DNA of 64,000 bases from Anarhynchus alexandrinus (GCA_008711295.1 VUYV01000125.1:801729-865728); one strand, 5' to 3'; numbered from the stretch's first letter, positions 37,560-51,310 are shown. Notes: generated by a model from the letters alone, not told the origin. Program-made: numbers and translations.

Positions 37560-38200
37560 ATGTCTCTAGCCTCTGAAAGATGCATCAGTGGTTTACAGAG
37601 AAGTCATTAGTGGAGTTCCTCCAGAATCTGTCCTGGGAACAACCTCACATGATTTTACCAATAACATTGACTATGAATGCACTATAAATTAATAAATTAA
37701 ATAAATACTAAATTAATTATTTTATATATATATTATATATAAGTATATATATAAATTAATAAATAATAAATTAAATAAATACTGTCTGATTCCTAAAGCT
37801 GTAACTACAGAGGAGTTCTTCACATATGAAAGACTACACAATCTTGAAGACCAAAATAAGAAAAATAGAATAAACTGGTATGGTATGAAATGAAATATAC
37901 CTTAACTTAACAGTTAATAACAGATGTTAGAGGTTCATGGATTTGAAATACTGCAGAGAACAAAGCCTGTGCTTTAGTCAAATAAAGGATGCTAATACAA
38001 TGGTGTTGTGGAAAAAGCTAATATAGTCCCAAGATATGTCAAACCTGGTAACTTAAGAAGGAAAAGGAAAGTATTTGTGTATTAGCATTTGTAACATTAG
38101 ATACTATATTCAAAATACCTGAAATACTGGTGTCATCACATTCAAGAAAGGAGATTTCTAGTTCAAGGAAGACCTACTATGAGTAGCAGAAAAAGGAAAA
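37560..38200 (+). mobile_element. Ancient CR1-type LINE remnant, plus strand
   Basis: The translation around 37614-37660 reads SGVPPESVLGTT, which resembles the [11 protein letters not shown] motif of CR1 reverse transcriptase. Downstream blocks at 37978-38150 resemble the later part (a GTTGTGGAAAAAGCTAATA block, then AGATATGTCAAACCTGG, then ATTCAAGAAAGGAGATT) in the right order. Divergence is high, and the AT-rich block at 37684-37783 interrupts it. Limits are approximate. Confidence 0.45.
37684..37783. repeat. AT-rich block: TA repeat between two related arms
   Basis: A TA-rich core (about 37721-37751) lies between two direct arms that both read ATAAATTAATAAA...TTAAATAAATACT (37684-37709 and 37751-37783, the second with an extra 7 bases). 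The block is almost free of G and C for 100 bp and could form cruciforms in the core. Confidence 0.8.
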
Positions 38201-38204
38201 TAAA

Positions 38205-41150
38205 AAATGTTGCAAGGTGAATGCTAAATAAATGAAACCACAAGAAAGTTAAAGAATAGGATTTACTTTTCTATGTTCACATTGTGGATGCATCGCGAAG
38301 AAAGCAACATGGACCAACAGCCACAAATGACAAGCTGGGAATTTTTTCAAGTATCCTCAGTGAATTCCCAGATATATATATGCGACAGACAAAAGATTTC
38401 AGGCATCCAACTTGATGTGTATATAATTCTAGAGAGAAATCAAAGATTAAGATTTGCTTTGAGAAATTTTACAGGCCTATATAGCTACCATAAAGTTTTT
38501 GTAAAAAATGAACATCTATTAAAGTTTTCTGTAAGAGTTGCTGGTGAAACACTCCATGTATTTCCCTATAAGGTGCAATTGAATTACCAATTGAAATTCT
38601 ACCAGGAGTCTCATCTATCTCTTCAGAGTTTATCCCTTCTGGTTTTTTGGCTGCATCATGAATATCGCTCAGATTATAGATCACATAAAACTAATCTCCT
38701 GTTTTGCTAGAAATGGGGTAGTCACAGCTATTACTTGAAGTGATCATTGCATTTTCTGGATCATTGTCTGTTATTTCATATTTCTTTTTCTTTTTATAGA
38801 TATATATGCCATTACGTGTAAACATAGGGTTTGTGTGTGAAGTTGTGTACATTATATACTATACTGGATTTGGTTTTATGTTTATGTATATGTATACATA
38901 CATACATATTTCTATTTTGGAGAGCATATAACAGAAAGTATGTATGTACAAAAAGTATAAATTTCCAGTATATTGAAATGGTGAAGGAATTCTGCTAATG
39001 CCAATTACTGAATTGCAAAATACGCTGCCTACATTCTGTCTTTCTGTGTCATGCTTAGGGCATTTGCACTGGTAAGGCCATCACCTAGTCAAACGATCTT
39101 TTGGGAGATGGTTCTGTAGAGAAATGGTCCCAACTGTGACCCAGGACTCCATCCTCTAGCCCGTAGGGATGAACACTAAGGAATTTGAAAGGATAATTCT
39201 GTTGAGTGTTAAAGATTTTTTTATAATTATGATAAGGTTCTGTACAACAGTCAAATTGCTTTGGTTTAGAGATCAAGGACAATGAGTTTTAAAATGTGCT
39301 TTGCAGTAAGCATTGATCTGTTGGCTGCAAAGCGTGTATGGTGTGGTAAGTGGGAGGCGTGGCAACGCAGCACTGGAGCGCAATGGTAAAAAGCATCTGT
39401 CCTGTACTGCCTCTGGGCAGAGACCCACATATGGAGGTGCCACCAATCTGGTGTCTGCGGGATGGTGTCATGGGAGGAGTGTGAAACTGGATGTGCTTTG
39501 AAGACTTAAGAGAAAAGTAATATGGTACTTAAATACTGTTTAGTATTTATTAGAAAATGTCACATAATGTAGATATTTCAATACTTCCGTTAGGCCACTC
39601 TTTACACTCAAGTTATTCAGCTAAGCACATGGAGAGTGATCAATAAATGACAGATAATTAAGGGTGGGAATAATGTTTGTACTGACTGTAATCACTGAAC
39701 TACCCCTGTTCAGTAAAGTCAACGCATTCTTCTAATACCATGGCACAATTCACAAACTTTTAGCATTCATCTACTTTTGAGCTACCTTTAGCACAGCTAG
39801 CATTAAAATGGTAACTTTTGTTTTTATACCACCAATATAATTGTGCACTATACCGGTTCCTATAGCTGGGCTTGTAAATATCCTTTTTTTTCGTGAGAAG
39901 TTTAGTTATATGTCATCATACCTAATTATGTAATTACAAGTAGTAATTACACATTCTAATTACACCATTAGAGATTTACACATATTTACAGTAATCATGT
40001 AATTAAATACTGTTACACTAATTATGTAAATTACTGATTGCTGTCTCAGAATTACCTCACAAAGCTCAAAGATTGCTAATCCACATTACAGAATATGTGA
40101 AACACCCTGGATCGAGAATGAAAAAAGCAAAAATACATCATGAAGTCTGTTCTCCTGTCACTGCAAGCTTGTTCTCCAGGACGCATTTTCTAATAGCGTA
40201 TCTAGTTTGGTATATCCCAAATACCAATGCTTTGTAATAGGGAATTGTCATGTGACTCATCAGCTTGAAGTAGTTTATGTCGGACTGATTTTCCTAATGC
40301 TCCAACTAAGTTTTATCTCTTTTTTTTAATTCCACCGTTTAATTGCACCATAATTAATTTCTCTTAGCTAATCTCCTAAATAATTCCCTTCCATTTTATC
40401 TCATGCGTAGCATTTCCCAGGTGTGAGACAACTGTTATATCACACCCAGGTCCTGCGAGCCCTGTGGAACACCCACCCAAAATCCTTCTGACTAGTCCCG
40501 AGAGACTCGGCTAGCTACTAGTGCAGCTGAAGTGAGAGGGAAAGGCGTGTCTGGAGCTGAATAGTAAAATAACACTAAAATGCCTAATGAGCTTGAAACC
40601 TTATTTGGACCACCTTCACTATCTTCTGAGTCTCCTTCTGGCATGGATGAGGTTTGGAGCTGCTTTCTAAGGGCTCAGCCATGAAGTAGTGTTCTCGGAA
40701 GACATGGAGGTGATCTCTTGGCCAGCCGACGTGCTTCACACCCCAACAATGCTTCTGCTCCTTTGGGACCTTCTTCTGCTTTATTTACACATCCTTCTAA
40801 GAACTGGTCTGACCTCTCGGGTTTTTTCTGGAGAGACTTAAATTCAGTCTTCTTTCTTTCTTATTAGCTACTGCTATCTTTAGCCATTCATAAATGATAA
40901 TTAAACCAGCTGCTTCTCATTGCTGGAAAGCACATGATGGGTCAAAGTCAAAGTAATGGGGAGTGCAAAAGCACTGACGGCTTCGTAACATATTGAATTG
41001 TTCTGGAATAAGCTTATCAACCTGTTAAGAGATACTTCGCTGAGCATCTGGTATTTACAAAATTTGCCTGCAGATGTTTAGTAAACACAGAATGGAAAGA
41101 GAATACCTTTTCCCATCCTCTGAAAGCAAAAGCTAAACTGTATGAATGCC
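38205..41150. other. Unassigned intronic sequence
   Basis: It contains a 145-codon open frame at 38273-38710 (+) with no recognised domain and no supporting codon pattern, TA/CA-rich sequence at about 38880-38910, and two less AT-rich patches (39290-39500 and 40430-40800) of unknown origin. No gene supported. Confidence 0.45.
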
Positions 41151-41159
41151 ATATTACTT

Positions 41160-41640
41160 TCCAGATTTCTTCAGGCCTCAGCATCTCCTTGATGCAGCCA
41201 CATCTCATTCTGTTCTTGCACTCTCTGAACCTATTTCTTGCTTGTGTGCTGAATTCAAGTTATCAGTTGTGATTACCTCCATTACAGCTTCCTTTAGTCT
41301 TGGAGTCTCTATAAATAAGTACTGCTTCCAAGACAGATTCTCCTGGGGTTGAAGTTTTTACTTTCTGGATCACAAAATTCTCTTGCAGGCAAGAAGGAGA
41401 CACTTTCATCAGTGTCAGACTGTTTGCATTATTCAGTACGAATCTATATTGTTAAAATCTCCCATGAGCAACATGGACTGCGACTTGCAATAATTTGTGA
41501 GGAGTTCCACAGCTAATTTTTGATCACCTTTTTTTTATCTAACAGATGGTATTATACAGTGGACACATTACAATTTCACCATTGTGCATTTTGGAGCTGT
41601 ATTTTGCTGATTGCCAGGAGCTGCTGCCATGAAAGCATAT
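41160..41640 (-). mobile_element. Possible ancient LINE endonuclease remnant
   Basis: The reverse complement of the block around 41450-41590 (AAAATCTCCCATGAGCAAC, then a block near GGTATTATACAGTGGACAC) recalls the endonuclease region of old CR1 elements, where the order is a GDFN-like motif and a CYRPP-like motif. No frame survives. The resemblance is weak and could be chance. Confidence 0.2.
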
Positions 41641-41644
41641 GGCA

Positions 41645-44600
41645 AATTTTCTCATGCTTTTTCTTTAAAGATATAGATCAAATTAGTCACTGTAAATATT
41701 TTTTACATTTGCTATGGCCACTTCACCTCCTTTTCTGTGTATTCAACATACCCATATGTGGGAGGACTGCATTCAGAGCAAGTGCACCAATTTAGGTTGT
41801 CTAACATATCAGAAATCTTGCTAAGCAGTGTACCTTCACATTATTTTCATTTGTTTCCTGCGCTTTATGTTTTGGTACACGAATGTGTTTATACTGCACT
41901 TGGTTGTCTTCTGCCTTCCTCTCTATGGAAATCAAAGTGGCACTTTTTTATTTAAATGAAAGCGCCCCTTCTTTCAGTGTCATTTTTACTTAAAAATTAT
42001 CTAACGATCTGACAGATCTAGACATAAAGAGACTTTCAAGACTTCTGCTTACATGCAGCCTTATACTCCCAGGCTAGATGGTGTCATCCAAAGCGTTCTG
42101 ATGTGCTGTGATTTTAGAATTTTCTTTCTTTCAAAATTGTTCCCAGGAATACAGGACACCTGCAACTTGCATGATTTGTGATGCCGGAGAAATAACTAGT
42201 TTCACAGTATTTATGTTGCTTTTTTTTTGTGTCTTCTGTATTTCACTTATAAGTGTGTTTTCAAGGCAGTGTTCTCACTTGTTGGGACTTTTTGGCTTCA
42301 GTTGCTTGTCCTTTGAACTCCTCTGTCACAGTCTTCAGTGAGTCTTGGGTAACTTTCTTCCCTAGCTCCAGCTCTTATGAGCCCTGGCTCGGCGAGGCTC
42401 AGGGTTCAGAAAGCCTTTATGCTTAGGTTTAGAAAAACCCTACACAAAACAAACATCACAGGACGAGGGCACAAAAAGCGCACAGGCAAAATAAAACAAT
42501 TTATGCAACAGTTCAAAGCTATGTTTTCAGGGCGAAACTTTACATCTGGCTAAAATTTGTCCTCCAGGGAGCCCGTGTTTTCAAAGTATGGAAAGGAGAC
42601 AGAACCTAAACATTCTCTTAAATTAATAAACCTGGTAACAGGCTTTCTGGTGAATTCAGCTCATGAGAATGCCCTGTTAAAATTAAGCTGTTAAGCACTG
42701 GACTGTTGTTGACTGTAAACATGACCCCATTGCAACCATATCTCATTTCCAGTTTACCTGCCTGGGAACCTAGATTTTAAGGCAAGAGATTTTTTATGCA
42801 CCTCCAGTTGGCAATATGTTGTGGCTTAAGGCTTGTAGCGAGCCACTGTGAAACACTTTACTTGACAGGAATCAACATAGACTTGAGTTCCCTAAATTAC
42901 TGATTACTGTTAAAATCTCTTTGAATGAGATTTAGGAGAACCTAACTTTCCCTACAGCTCAAAATATCCGTTTGACTAATTCTGTGAATAATTCAATATG
43001 AATTTTGGTTTTAAGCATATTCTTGTTCTGAATAACTGACAGTTTTATGATCTGAAATCTGGTGTTATGTAAAATGTAGCTAACTTCTGTAAAACAAAAC
43101 TGGCCAAACACACTAATTTTTCTCTTGTCATCTTGAAATTGCTCTATAGTTCAAGATGTCAGTGTTTTATGTTGATATTTACCAACCTTTTCTGTTTAAC
43201 CAGTTGATTCAGGTTTTCAACTTTCATTAGGAAAAAAAATGAACTATAGAAAGAACTGTAGTTTCTAGAAATACAGAATCCTCTATTTAAATGGAGGGCA
43301 TTATAATAATCTGCAAAAGAAGAAGATATGCATTAATTGGTACAAAAATAATTTACTTTTCTATATTGGAGTTTCTGCTCCATTTTCATTCGTCTTGCCA
43401 GTGGAAATTCTGTTAAGCCACATGTTAAACCCGAGAGATTTCTAGGTGACCTGTAGATTATGACCTTAAACTGAATCAAGACAGGTTTCCTGTTGCTGTC
43501 TTTCCAATTTGCTGAATAGGTAAGCTTTTGTAATTGCCTTCAAATTCCAGAAATTACCAAGTTTTTCTACTTTTGTCAGGGATTTGGGACAAAAAGCCCC
43601 TACCCTTGTTTTTCATTTCATCATGCTGTAAAGTAACAATTCCTTGAAAACTGACATAAACCAGCCCTACTGCTGCCTGAAGGAGCCTTGCTTCAGCTCT
43701 TCTTTGCCCATCTTACTGCTTTTGTGGCTGCTCATTCTGGGCTGCTCTTTCACCTGTTTGCCCTGCTTTCCTGGCAAAAACTGACCCAGGAAATAAAAAC
43801 GGTAATTAGTGAACCCAATCAGTTCTTTGATCCAGTGAACTTCACGGCCACACAAATACTGGGCTGGTACAAAGGAATGGCAGGGAATAGAGCCTGGGCA
43901 TGTAATCAAGACTTAAGATCAGTTAAAAATGTTAATCAGGCCACAGCCTAATCAAGAGATTAGAAACTGTTCTTTAATTCATGTTTAGGGCAAATATAAG
44001 AATTTATTTTAATTTTTTTATTTCTTTTGTTTCGTTTCTCTTCAAAGACCATAAAATTTAAAAGCTAGAATTCTCAGCACATTTGCCAAGGATACAACGA
44101 ATGAAAATTCAGTAAATATCTACATTGCTGTGTGTCATTATTTAGATGACAAGTTCAGGACTTGCATGGAAAGGTTAAAGAAATTTTATACGGATGTGTA
44201 TGTGTATGTGTGTTTGGATAAATGTATACACAAGTATTACCCTTAAAGCAATCAAATCACTTTTTTAAATGTACTTGGGGAGGTTAACTTATCATTCATA
44301 TGGTGTCCTTGCTGGTTTAGGGAATAATGTGTGGTTAATCCCAGGCAAAAGGAAGAATGGAAAAAATTTTGTGCATAAAAGAAATGTATCAATTTAATGT
44401 AAAGTTACTGGTAATACTTGATTTATGACCTCCCTGGATTACAGAAATATCTTAGAACAGATACATATTAGAAATAAATTTTGAAAGTGCAAGAGGGAAA
44501 ACATTTACATGTTAAATATGACTTTAACCCATGTAATTCAACTCAATCTAGGTAATTTTTCATGTCCTTTTTTTGAGCATGGTGTAAGGATAAAACCAGA

Positions 44601-47600
44601 AATATTTACAGAAAGAGGTTGAATAAATGCTGAAAGACAGGCTAAAAGTATCAGTAGCGAGGGTGATGCTTTGTATACATTTTAAACTATTTCAGCTAAT
44701 CATGGATAAAACACAATTTCTGTATTTGCCTTGGACAAAACACATCTTGAATCTCTTGCTGAAACTAATGAGGTTTGCTGAGGCTACACCGTTCTGGGAA
44801 TATTGTCTAGCTAGCATTTCTGTGTAGTGTATTGGTATGAAAGTGCAAAGAGGCAGAAAATGTTATAGAATTGACAGAACACATCATTGTTAAAATTGAA
44901 ATGTTCTCCCAGGCATTTCAAGGACCTAGTGAGAAATATTAATCAAACACTAACACTCCTAACATTGAGTCCTGAAACAACAAAGCACACTCTGGCCCTT
45001 CTGCTGCAGACCTTCCTTTGTCCAGGCATCCCATGTAAGACGCAAAGGTGTGCAAAATTAAGCTCAGCAAATCAGAACTGTAGTTATTCCTTTCAGTACA
45101 TTGGGAAAATGATCTCTCAGTGTTTGATGTTGAAACAAAGTCCTCAGCACTATGCCTTTGGGTGCATTTTCGTCTTGCTGAAGTTGTACTGTACAGCAAT
45201 ATCTCCCTTTGAAAATTCATTTCTCAATATCTTACTTTGATTAGGCAGTAGAGGATACAATCTTTACTCAGACACCTGACAGAAACTCATTGTAAAATAC
45301 TCAGACAAGCCCTTAGGACTCAACACGCATATTTTACACATTTAATCCTCTCCATACTACATGAGTCATCTCATACAATAGGAGCTTTTGGGTTGTGTCT
45401 ATAACTACAATACGAACTCAACCCTATTTTCAGGCATCTACAACTTGACTTTGTGACACCTCATTTTAGCTTGAACCGCCTTGTTGTGGTGACTTTCTTG
45501 CCATGTTTTCTTACTTAAACATACTGATCTGCTTTTCTCAGGCACTGTATCATTCTTGACTTATGGTGCCCCTCAGTTACCCTCAGTGAAGAGGCGGGAA
45601 GGTTGCATTGGGGTCAGGGTCTCCTACCTATCTTCCACCTGTCTGTTCTTCCTTCTGAGGGAGCAATACGACCCTGCCTTTTCAGTAACATAGAATCACA
45701 GACATTTACAAAAAGTAGAGGAGAAAAAATACTTATAAATATAATCCACTGTTCCTGTGTTGGAAGAACTTTTATGTCCATTTTTATGCGTGGCAAAGCC
45801 TATGACAATGTATATTTCAGCATTTCTAAGCCTTAAAAGAAAAATTACGGCACACCGTTACTCTCAAAGTAGCCTCTATAGCTCTTAAGTTCCCGGTCTG
45901 GTCAATAACGCGTTCTTTTTTTACGTCCTCACAGAAATGAAAAATAATTTGCAGGTAAGGGATTGGTACTATTGAAAGAAATAAAAGCCAGACTGTAGCC
46001 AGTAGAAGCGAGCTGAAAACAAATCACTGGTTATTATTACAAAAAAACCCCACCTTAAAGTATGGAAAAACACCTTCAATAAAAGCATTAATGATTATAA
46101 ATATACGAAAAGAACAATTCACAGCTGCAGCAGGCTCAACAAAGTTCCCAACAGCCAGGTTACAGGACCATTTTTTCTGTTTCAGTAGCAGTCCAATTGG
46201 AAAATACCTTATTTCAAGGCTTAGTGTTTATAAGATATAAGCTACTCATTTTAAAATAGATTAATTGTGGAGGGTGGCTTGCCATCTGAGTCAGCCTGGT
46301 CTAGTCTGCTGCTACCCTTTGGTGGACGCAGGAATGAGCAATGAGAGGAAAATTATCTTTAGAGCCATAAAAACTGATCATAATGAAACTGCCTTGAGAT
46401 TTGCAGTAGTTAACAAACCAGGCACAGAGTAGAATTGCAGGAGAGTATGGCATAAACCTTGCAAAAGCTGGAGGTTTGAAAGTTGATTCACATTTTCGAG
46501 TTTCATTTCGACTTGGAATTCAAGCCAAGCTGTGAAAGACGAAAATCTGTGTGAACTAAAGAAAATGGAACAAAACATGGTTACATGAGCCCTAAATGAA
46601 GTAGAATCTCCAGGCTCTGCATCGATCCCACCTGCAGTTTTCAGAAGGAGAAGGAAATGTAATATGTTCAGTGATCAACTTCCTGCTGAGGCAAGATTCA
46701 CAGCTCCTGCTGCTTTGGACAGACGGAGAGTCCAGCAAAGCTCCTGTTCCAGGCATGGGTGCAGCGATGTGTAAGATACGTAGGAGGGGAATGAGCAATG
46801 CTAGAAGGTTACATCTATTTCAGTCCCTGACCACCACCATGCTCATTTGTTACATCCCATTAGAAGATCTGAGGACCTACAAGAAATTCAGAATATCTCC
46901 AGCGTCTCGTCGTTGGTTGGGTTAGAAGGAAAAGCAGCCTGTCGTTCATCACAACTTAGTTGTTCATCACAACTTAGATGGCAGTGGCCATCAGCCCAAG
47001 AGCTGCCCCATGCAGATGCACCCTTGCAACTTGGAGGATCAGCAGCCATGGCATTACTTATTCAAGGCTGTCAGTGCTTGAAAATAAACAAGGGGATGAA
47101 CAGATATGAAAAATTCTGCGGCACTGCAATACTGAGAGAGAAATGCTTCACGTCTTTCTGTCGTGGTGTGCATAAATTGGGACTCAGAAAGGTGTGAGTG
47201 AGTTTTTTAAATGAAGTAGTTTAAACTTTAAAAATTCACAAATATCATAAAGTACTTCACCAAGAAAAGCTGACGAGAATTACTCTCAATTCAAACCTTT
47301 TTCCTTTGTATCAATAACTGTTTTCTAATATTAATGTTAAATGTAATTTGTCCAGCTCGTGGTTTGGTGTCATTACTTAGAAATTTTATTTACAGAAAAG
47401 TGTCACACAGAGCTTTTACCCTTTAAAACTGATGGACAGTTTACCATCCATTACTGATCCCGCAAAATCTGTTTGGTAGAGCTCACCCATAAATATGATT
47501 TTCTTTTCCTGGTAAATCTGTACAGTTGATGGTAACCTTCACTGAAGATCAGTTTCAGTGTGTAGTTTGTAATATTGTATCTATTGTTATTCTAAAAATA

Positions 47601-50030
47601 TCAATTCCTAGTTATGCTCCTGTTGTTGTAACCTAATTTGGTAATTACTCTTTTCCTATTTTTATGCAATTCACTTTTGCCCATCCATGTTTTGAAATTT
47701 CATTCTAGGCATAGCATAAAAAGTAACCATGTTGTAATACATTATATTAAAGTTAGAGAAAAGCAAATATTGCTAGGAAAAATATTCCCCAGTTTTATTT
47801 TAACTTTGAAAGCAAATTTGAGTCCTTACATCCACTGCATACGAATATGATTCTTTCTTTTCCTTCAGTGTTTCTAAAAAGTATCCTTTATCTTCTGCAT
47901 AGCAGTAAAACATCTGTATAGGAACTGTCCTGTGATTACTGTGCAGTGTTTCTCTGCGGGCAAGATGGGGCACAAGTTACATGATACCCTTTAAAAGCTG
48001 TGCTTTAGTCTCAGATGTACAAATATAACTGCTGGAAAGACAGACAAACTGCTGTTTGTCCCCTTCACCTAAAAAGTTAAATTTCTCTAGCATTAATTGC
48101 ACTTTGATTTAAAGATTGAAATTTTTGATGTTGTTTATTACTAGTATTTAGCAATGGAGAATCCTAATTTTGGACACTTTAATATACTTTAAAAGTGGGG
48201 TTTAATTCAATATGGAAAGCCTAATTGTTAGTCCATCATCTAGCCTAGTGACGCCTGTGTCAGCTTTGCTATGTCTGCAAAGTACAAGGAGAAGCAGAAG
48301 CCAAGGAACTCACCAAGACAGGTTACTGGGGAGGGAGCTGGATAAATTAGCCAATATGAAATGTTGAGGAAAAGTGCAATTTTTGTGAACAGCAAAAACT
48401 GCACTTGCCTGCAGTGCCTCCATGTAAGGGGTGTAATGCAGAAGAGTGTTTCCTCTTGGGAAAGCAGAGATGTCATTGGGCTGTTCTTTGACTGAAGAAG
48501 GGGCCTCAGGAAAAATAGATTCTGGTCTCTGATGTAATTGGCATCTTTTATGAACGGTGGAGCACCTTCAGAAGACACTGTGAGAGTCACAACCCATAAT
48601 TCCCAGTATGCTGGGGGCTGGGGTATGAATAACGTGATTTCAAATTTCATCAGATAAAGAAGGAATTTTGTTCTGGTTTATGTAGATACTAGTCTTGTTC
48701 ACTTGAACTTTACAACTCCTGAAAGACATATAAACCTTCAAAAACTCAAGCTGCTCCGTTTTCCAGACTGCAGTTCATTATTTGTGTTGTTAGATGTAAA
48801 TGCACGCCTGCTGAATTGCTACTGTAGTTAAGTGCACAAAGTCCTCCTTGTTGTGAGTTTTGCTGAGATTAGGTGCTCTTGTGCAAGACAAGAAGTTGAG
48901 AGACAAATTCCCCTGCTCTGCCAATCCTAGTGCTGCTACGTTTGCAGATCAGCATCCAACATTTCAGTATTGCGGTCCATGTTAAGCCAAAGGGATTTGA
49001 AGTCACAGGAAATTTTACATAGGGATACTTAGACGAGAAAGACATTAAGAAGTCTCCAGGGTCATGTGAGCTTTTTGCACTGGCACTGAGGACACGGGAC
49101 AAAGGGGTTATTGGGAATTGAAACTGAGGTGTAAATTTTGGTAGCATACTGTTAAAGTTTTTGGCAAGTCGTTATGGATAAATAATAGCATAGTTTAGTG
49201 CTATTGCTAATTTATTGAATCGAACAACTTGGCTGTGGTAATTGCACTGTTACTTTGTGGTGTGCAATTTTGTTTGGAATTTCTTAATATAGACATTGTC
49301 AGCACAGTGGGGTCTCCTGGCTCTTATTCAGCCATCAGAGTCTAACACATCAAGATGAATTTGTAAACAGAGTTGTGCTCATTTATGTATTGCTGACAGG
49401 TAACTTCCCATTTGCCTTTTATGATAATATTTTTGTGAATAGTTCTCCTTACATAGTTATTAGCGAAAGTTCTAAGTCTATATCTTTTCAAATGTCTAGG
49501 CATTTTGTAAATATGGGGAGAAGATTTTATCCACAATAAATTCAAATATTTATTTATTAAAAGAAAATGCTAAAATATTTGGATTTTGGTGGCTGGATTA
49601 TATTCTCTAATACCTTCCCTCTTTTTTCTAAACAACTGGAATGAAAAGCCACATCTATCTAGTGGCTTCGTTGACCATGTTTATTTTGGATGAATTTCAG
49701 GAAAGGGGATATTATTTCTTGGTTTGTAGAAATGCAACTCTCTTCTTGGTAATCCCCTAACAATTTTTTTTTCCTTTATAATATTAAATTGTTGGATAAT
49801 TAGGTTTCCTACAGACAATCGACTAAAAAGCCTATAAACGATATTAAAAAGAGATGCCTTCTGAAATAGTAGCTTTTTTAAATCTAGTTTCTATTCTTAA
49901 TTGAACTGCTATACTTACTCATTATGTATACAGTGTGTTTTCTTGGGGAATTGTTTTTAAATAGACTATTTACATGAATAACATAATGGATTCTTAGCTA
50001 AATTTCACTGCCATTTTTTGGTAATTTCTC
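41645..50030. other. Unassigned intronic sequence
   Basis: Mostly AT-rich intron. It contains a TG-rich run (44191-44216), a 16-bp exact tandem repeat (46944-46959 and 46962-46977) and a patch richer in G+C at 46560-47180. The longest open frames (136 codons minus, 48240-48650; 117 codons plus, 44887-45240) have no recognised domain. No gene, RNA or young repeat seen. Confidence 0.45.
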
Positions 50031-50039
50031 AAGAACTTA

Positions 50040-51310
50040 AAAAGCCATCATATTGGGTCAGATAGTTCAACAGCCTGGTTGGATTATCATCATGCCTCTG
50101 ACTGTGGCAATGGCAAACTTAATTTAAGGAGAGGCTTGAGGAGTTTCTGTCATTTGTTCCCCTCATATCTCCTCCAGGTCCACAGTTCCTGTAGGAATAT
50201 TAGAGTGTACACCCCTGGTCAGTCTCTTTGGGATCATCTATGGACATGTTGTGCCTGAATTTGTCCAATTCATTTTCGAAACTGTTAATCCTGTATCTGC
50301 CTCTAGAAGGCTCCAGAAGATCACTACCTACTCTGCAAAGAAGTACTTTCTTTTACATGTTTTAAGTGATTCCCTATGAATTTAAATGAGTGCTCTCTAT
50401 TTTCAGTAATGTAGCTTGGACGAACAGTACTGTATTCATCTCGTCTATGTTTATGTGAAGTTCAGTCACATCCCTCATCAGCCTTTTTCTCTCAAACTTG
50501 AAAAATCTTAGGTTTTTATTCCCTTTTCCTATGATATCTGTTTTTTTCCCTTTAATCATTTGAATTGCCATTCTCTATACTATGTTTAGCTCTACATCTT
50601 CTTGGCATGCAGACACCTGAACTGCACACCTTATGTGGTTACACCAGAGTTTCATATACCTGTAAAATAATACTTGAGGTCCTGTTCTCAATGCCTATCT
50701 TTTGATTGGCTTTTTTGGCTACCACTGCATTTTGAGCCAGTGACTTCAGAGAACTGATGATGATGACTCTGAGATCTCCATTTGCAGTCGTAATGGCCAT
50801 TTCCAAGTTCAATATTGTTTAGGCACATTTTAGGGTTTTTTTTCATAGATGCAGTATCTTCCATTTGCGTACACTGAGGTTTGTCTGTCACCCTTTTTAC
50901 CATTCATTCAATTTTCTATGTCCTTCTGGATCTGCTCACCATCAGAGTGGCATTTGATCAAGAGAGCTAAGTAACTTCAAAGTGGACGATTTCCCCATTC
51001 ATACTTTCCTCCATGTCACTGATGAGTAAAACTGACTCCAACAATGGAGTTCCAGTGCAACTTTATCAAATGCTTCCTGAAAATCCAAGTGTGGTGTTTC
51101 CACTGTATTTTCTTTATCCCTACATATATTGTCACCATTAAAGAACTCCATCAAGTGAGGCAGGACTGCCATGTACAGAAGTCGTGTTGGTTCTTTTCCA
51201 GCAGATTGTCTTTACGCAGGTACTTAGTGATATTAATTGTAGACTCAAGAGCTTACAAGAAGCCAAAGTAGACTCACCTGCCTGTAGTTCCCACAGTGTA
51301 CCTTAGAGCT
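50040..51310 (-). mobile_element. Ancient amniote CR1-type LINE, 3' half, minus strand
   Basis: The left edge (TTGGGTCAGATAGTTCA, then CTGACTGTGGCAATGGCAAA) resembles the 3' end of old CR1 families known from reptiles, in which a TGGGTCAGACC block precedes GACAGTGGCCAATGCC. The order then follows that family: ACTCTGCAAAGAAGTACTTTC, a block on the TTTCATATACC region, GGCTTTTTTGGCTACCACTGC, GACTCTGAGATCTCC, and CTGCCTGTAGTTCCCAC at about 51280, the fingers motif equivalent. Similarity over about 1.27 kb is moderate and the frames are broken. It is far older than the CR1 copies at 25, 34 and 55 kb, and may predate birds. Confidence 0.7.

Noticed and set aside
38273..38710. 145-codon open frame (+)
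   Set aside because: No domain, no recognised relative and no splice or promoter context. It lies in AT-rich intron beside an old LINE remnant and is best read as chance.
48240..48650. 136-codon open frame (-)
   Set aside because: Hydrophobic, low-complexity composition with no recognised family and no transcript signals.
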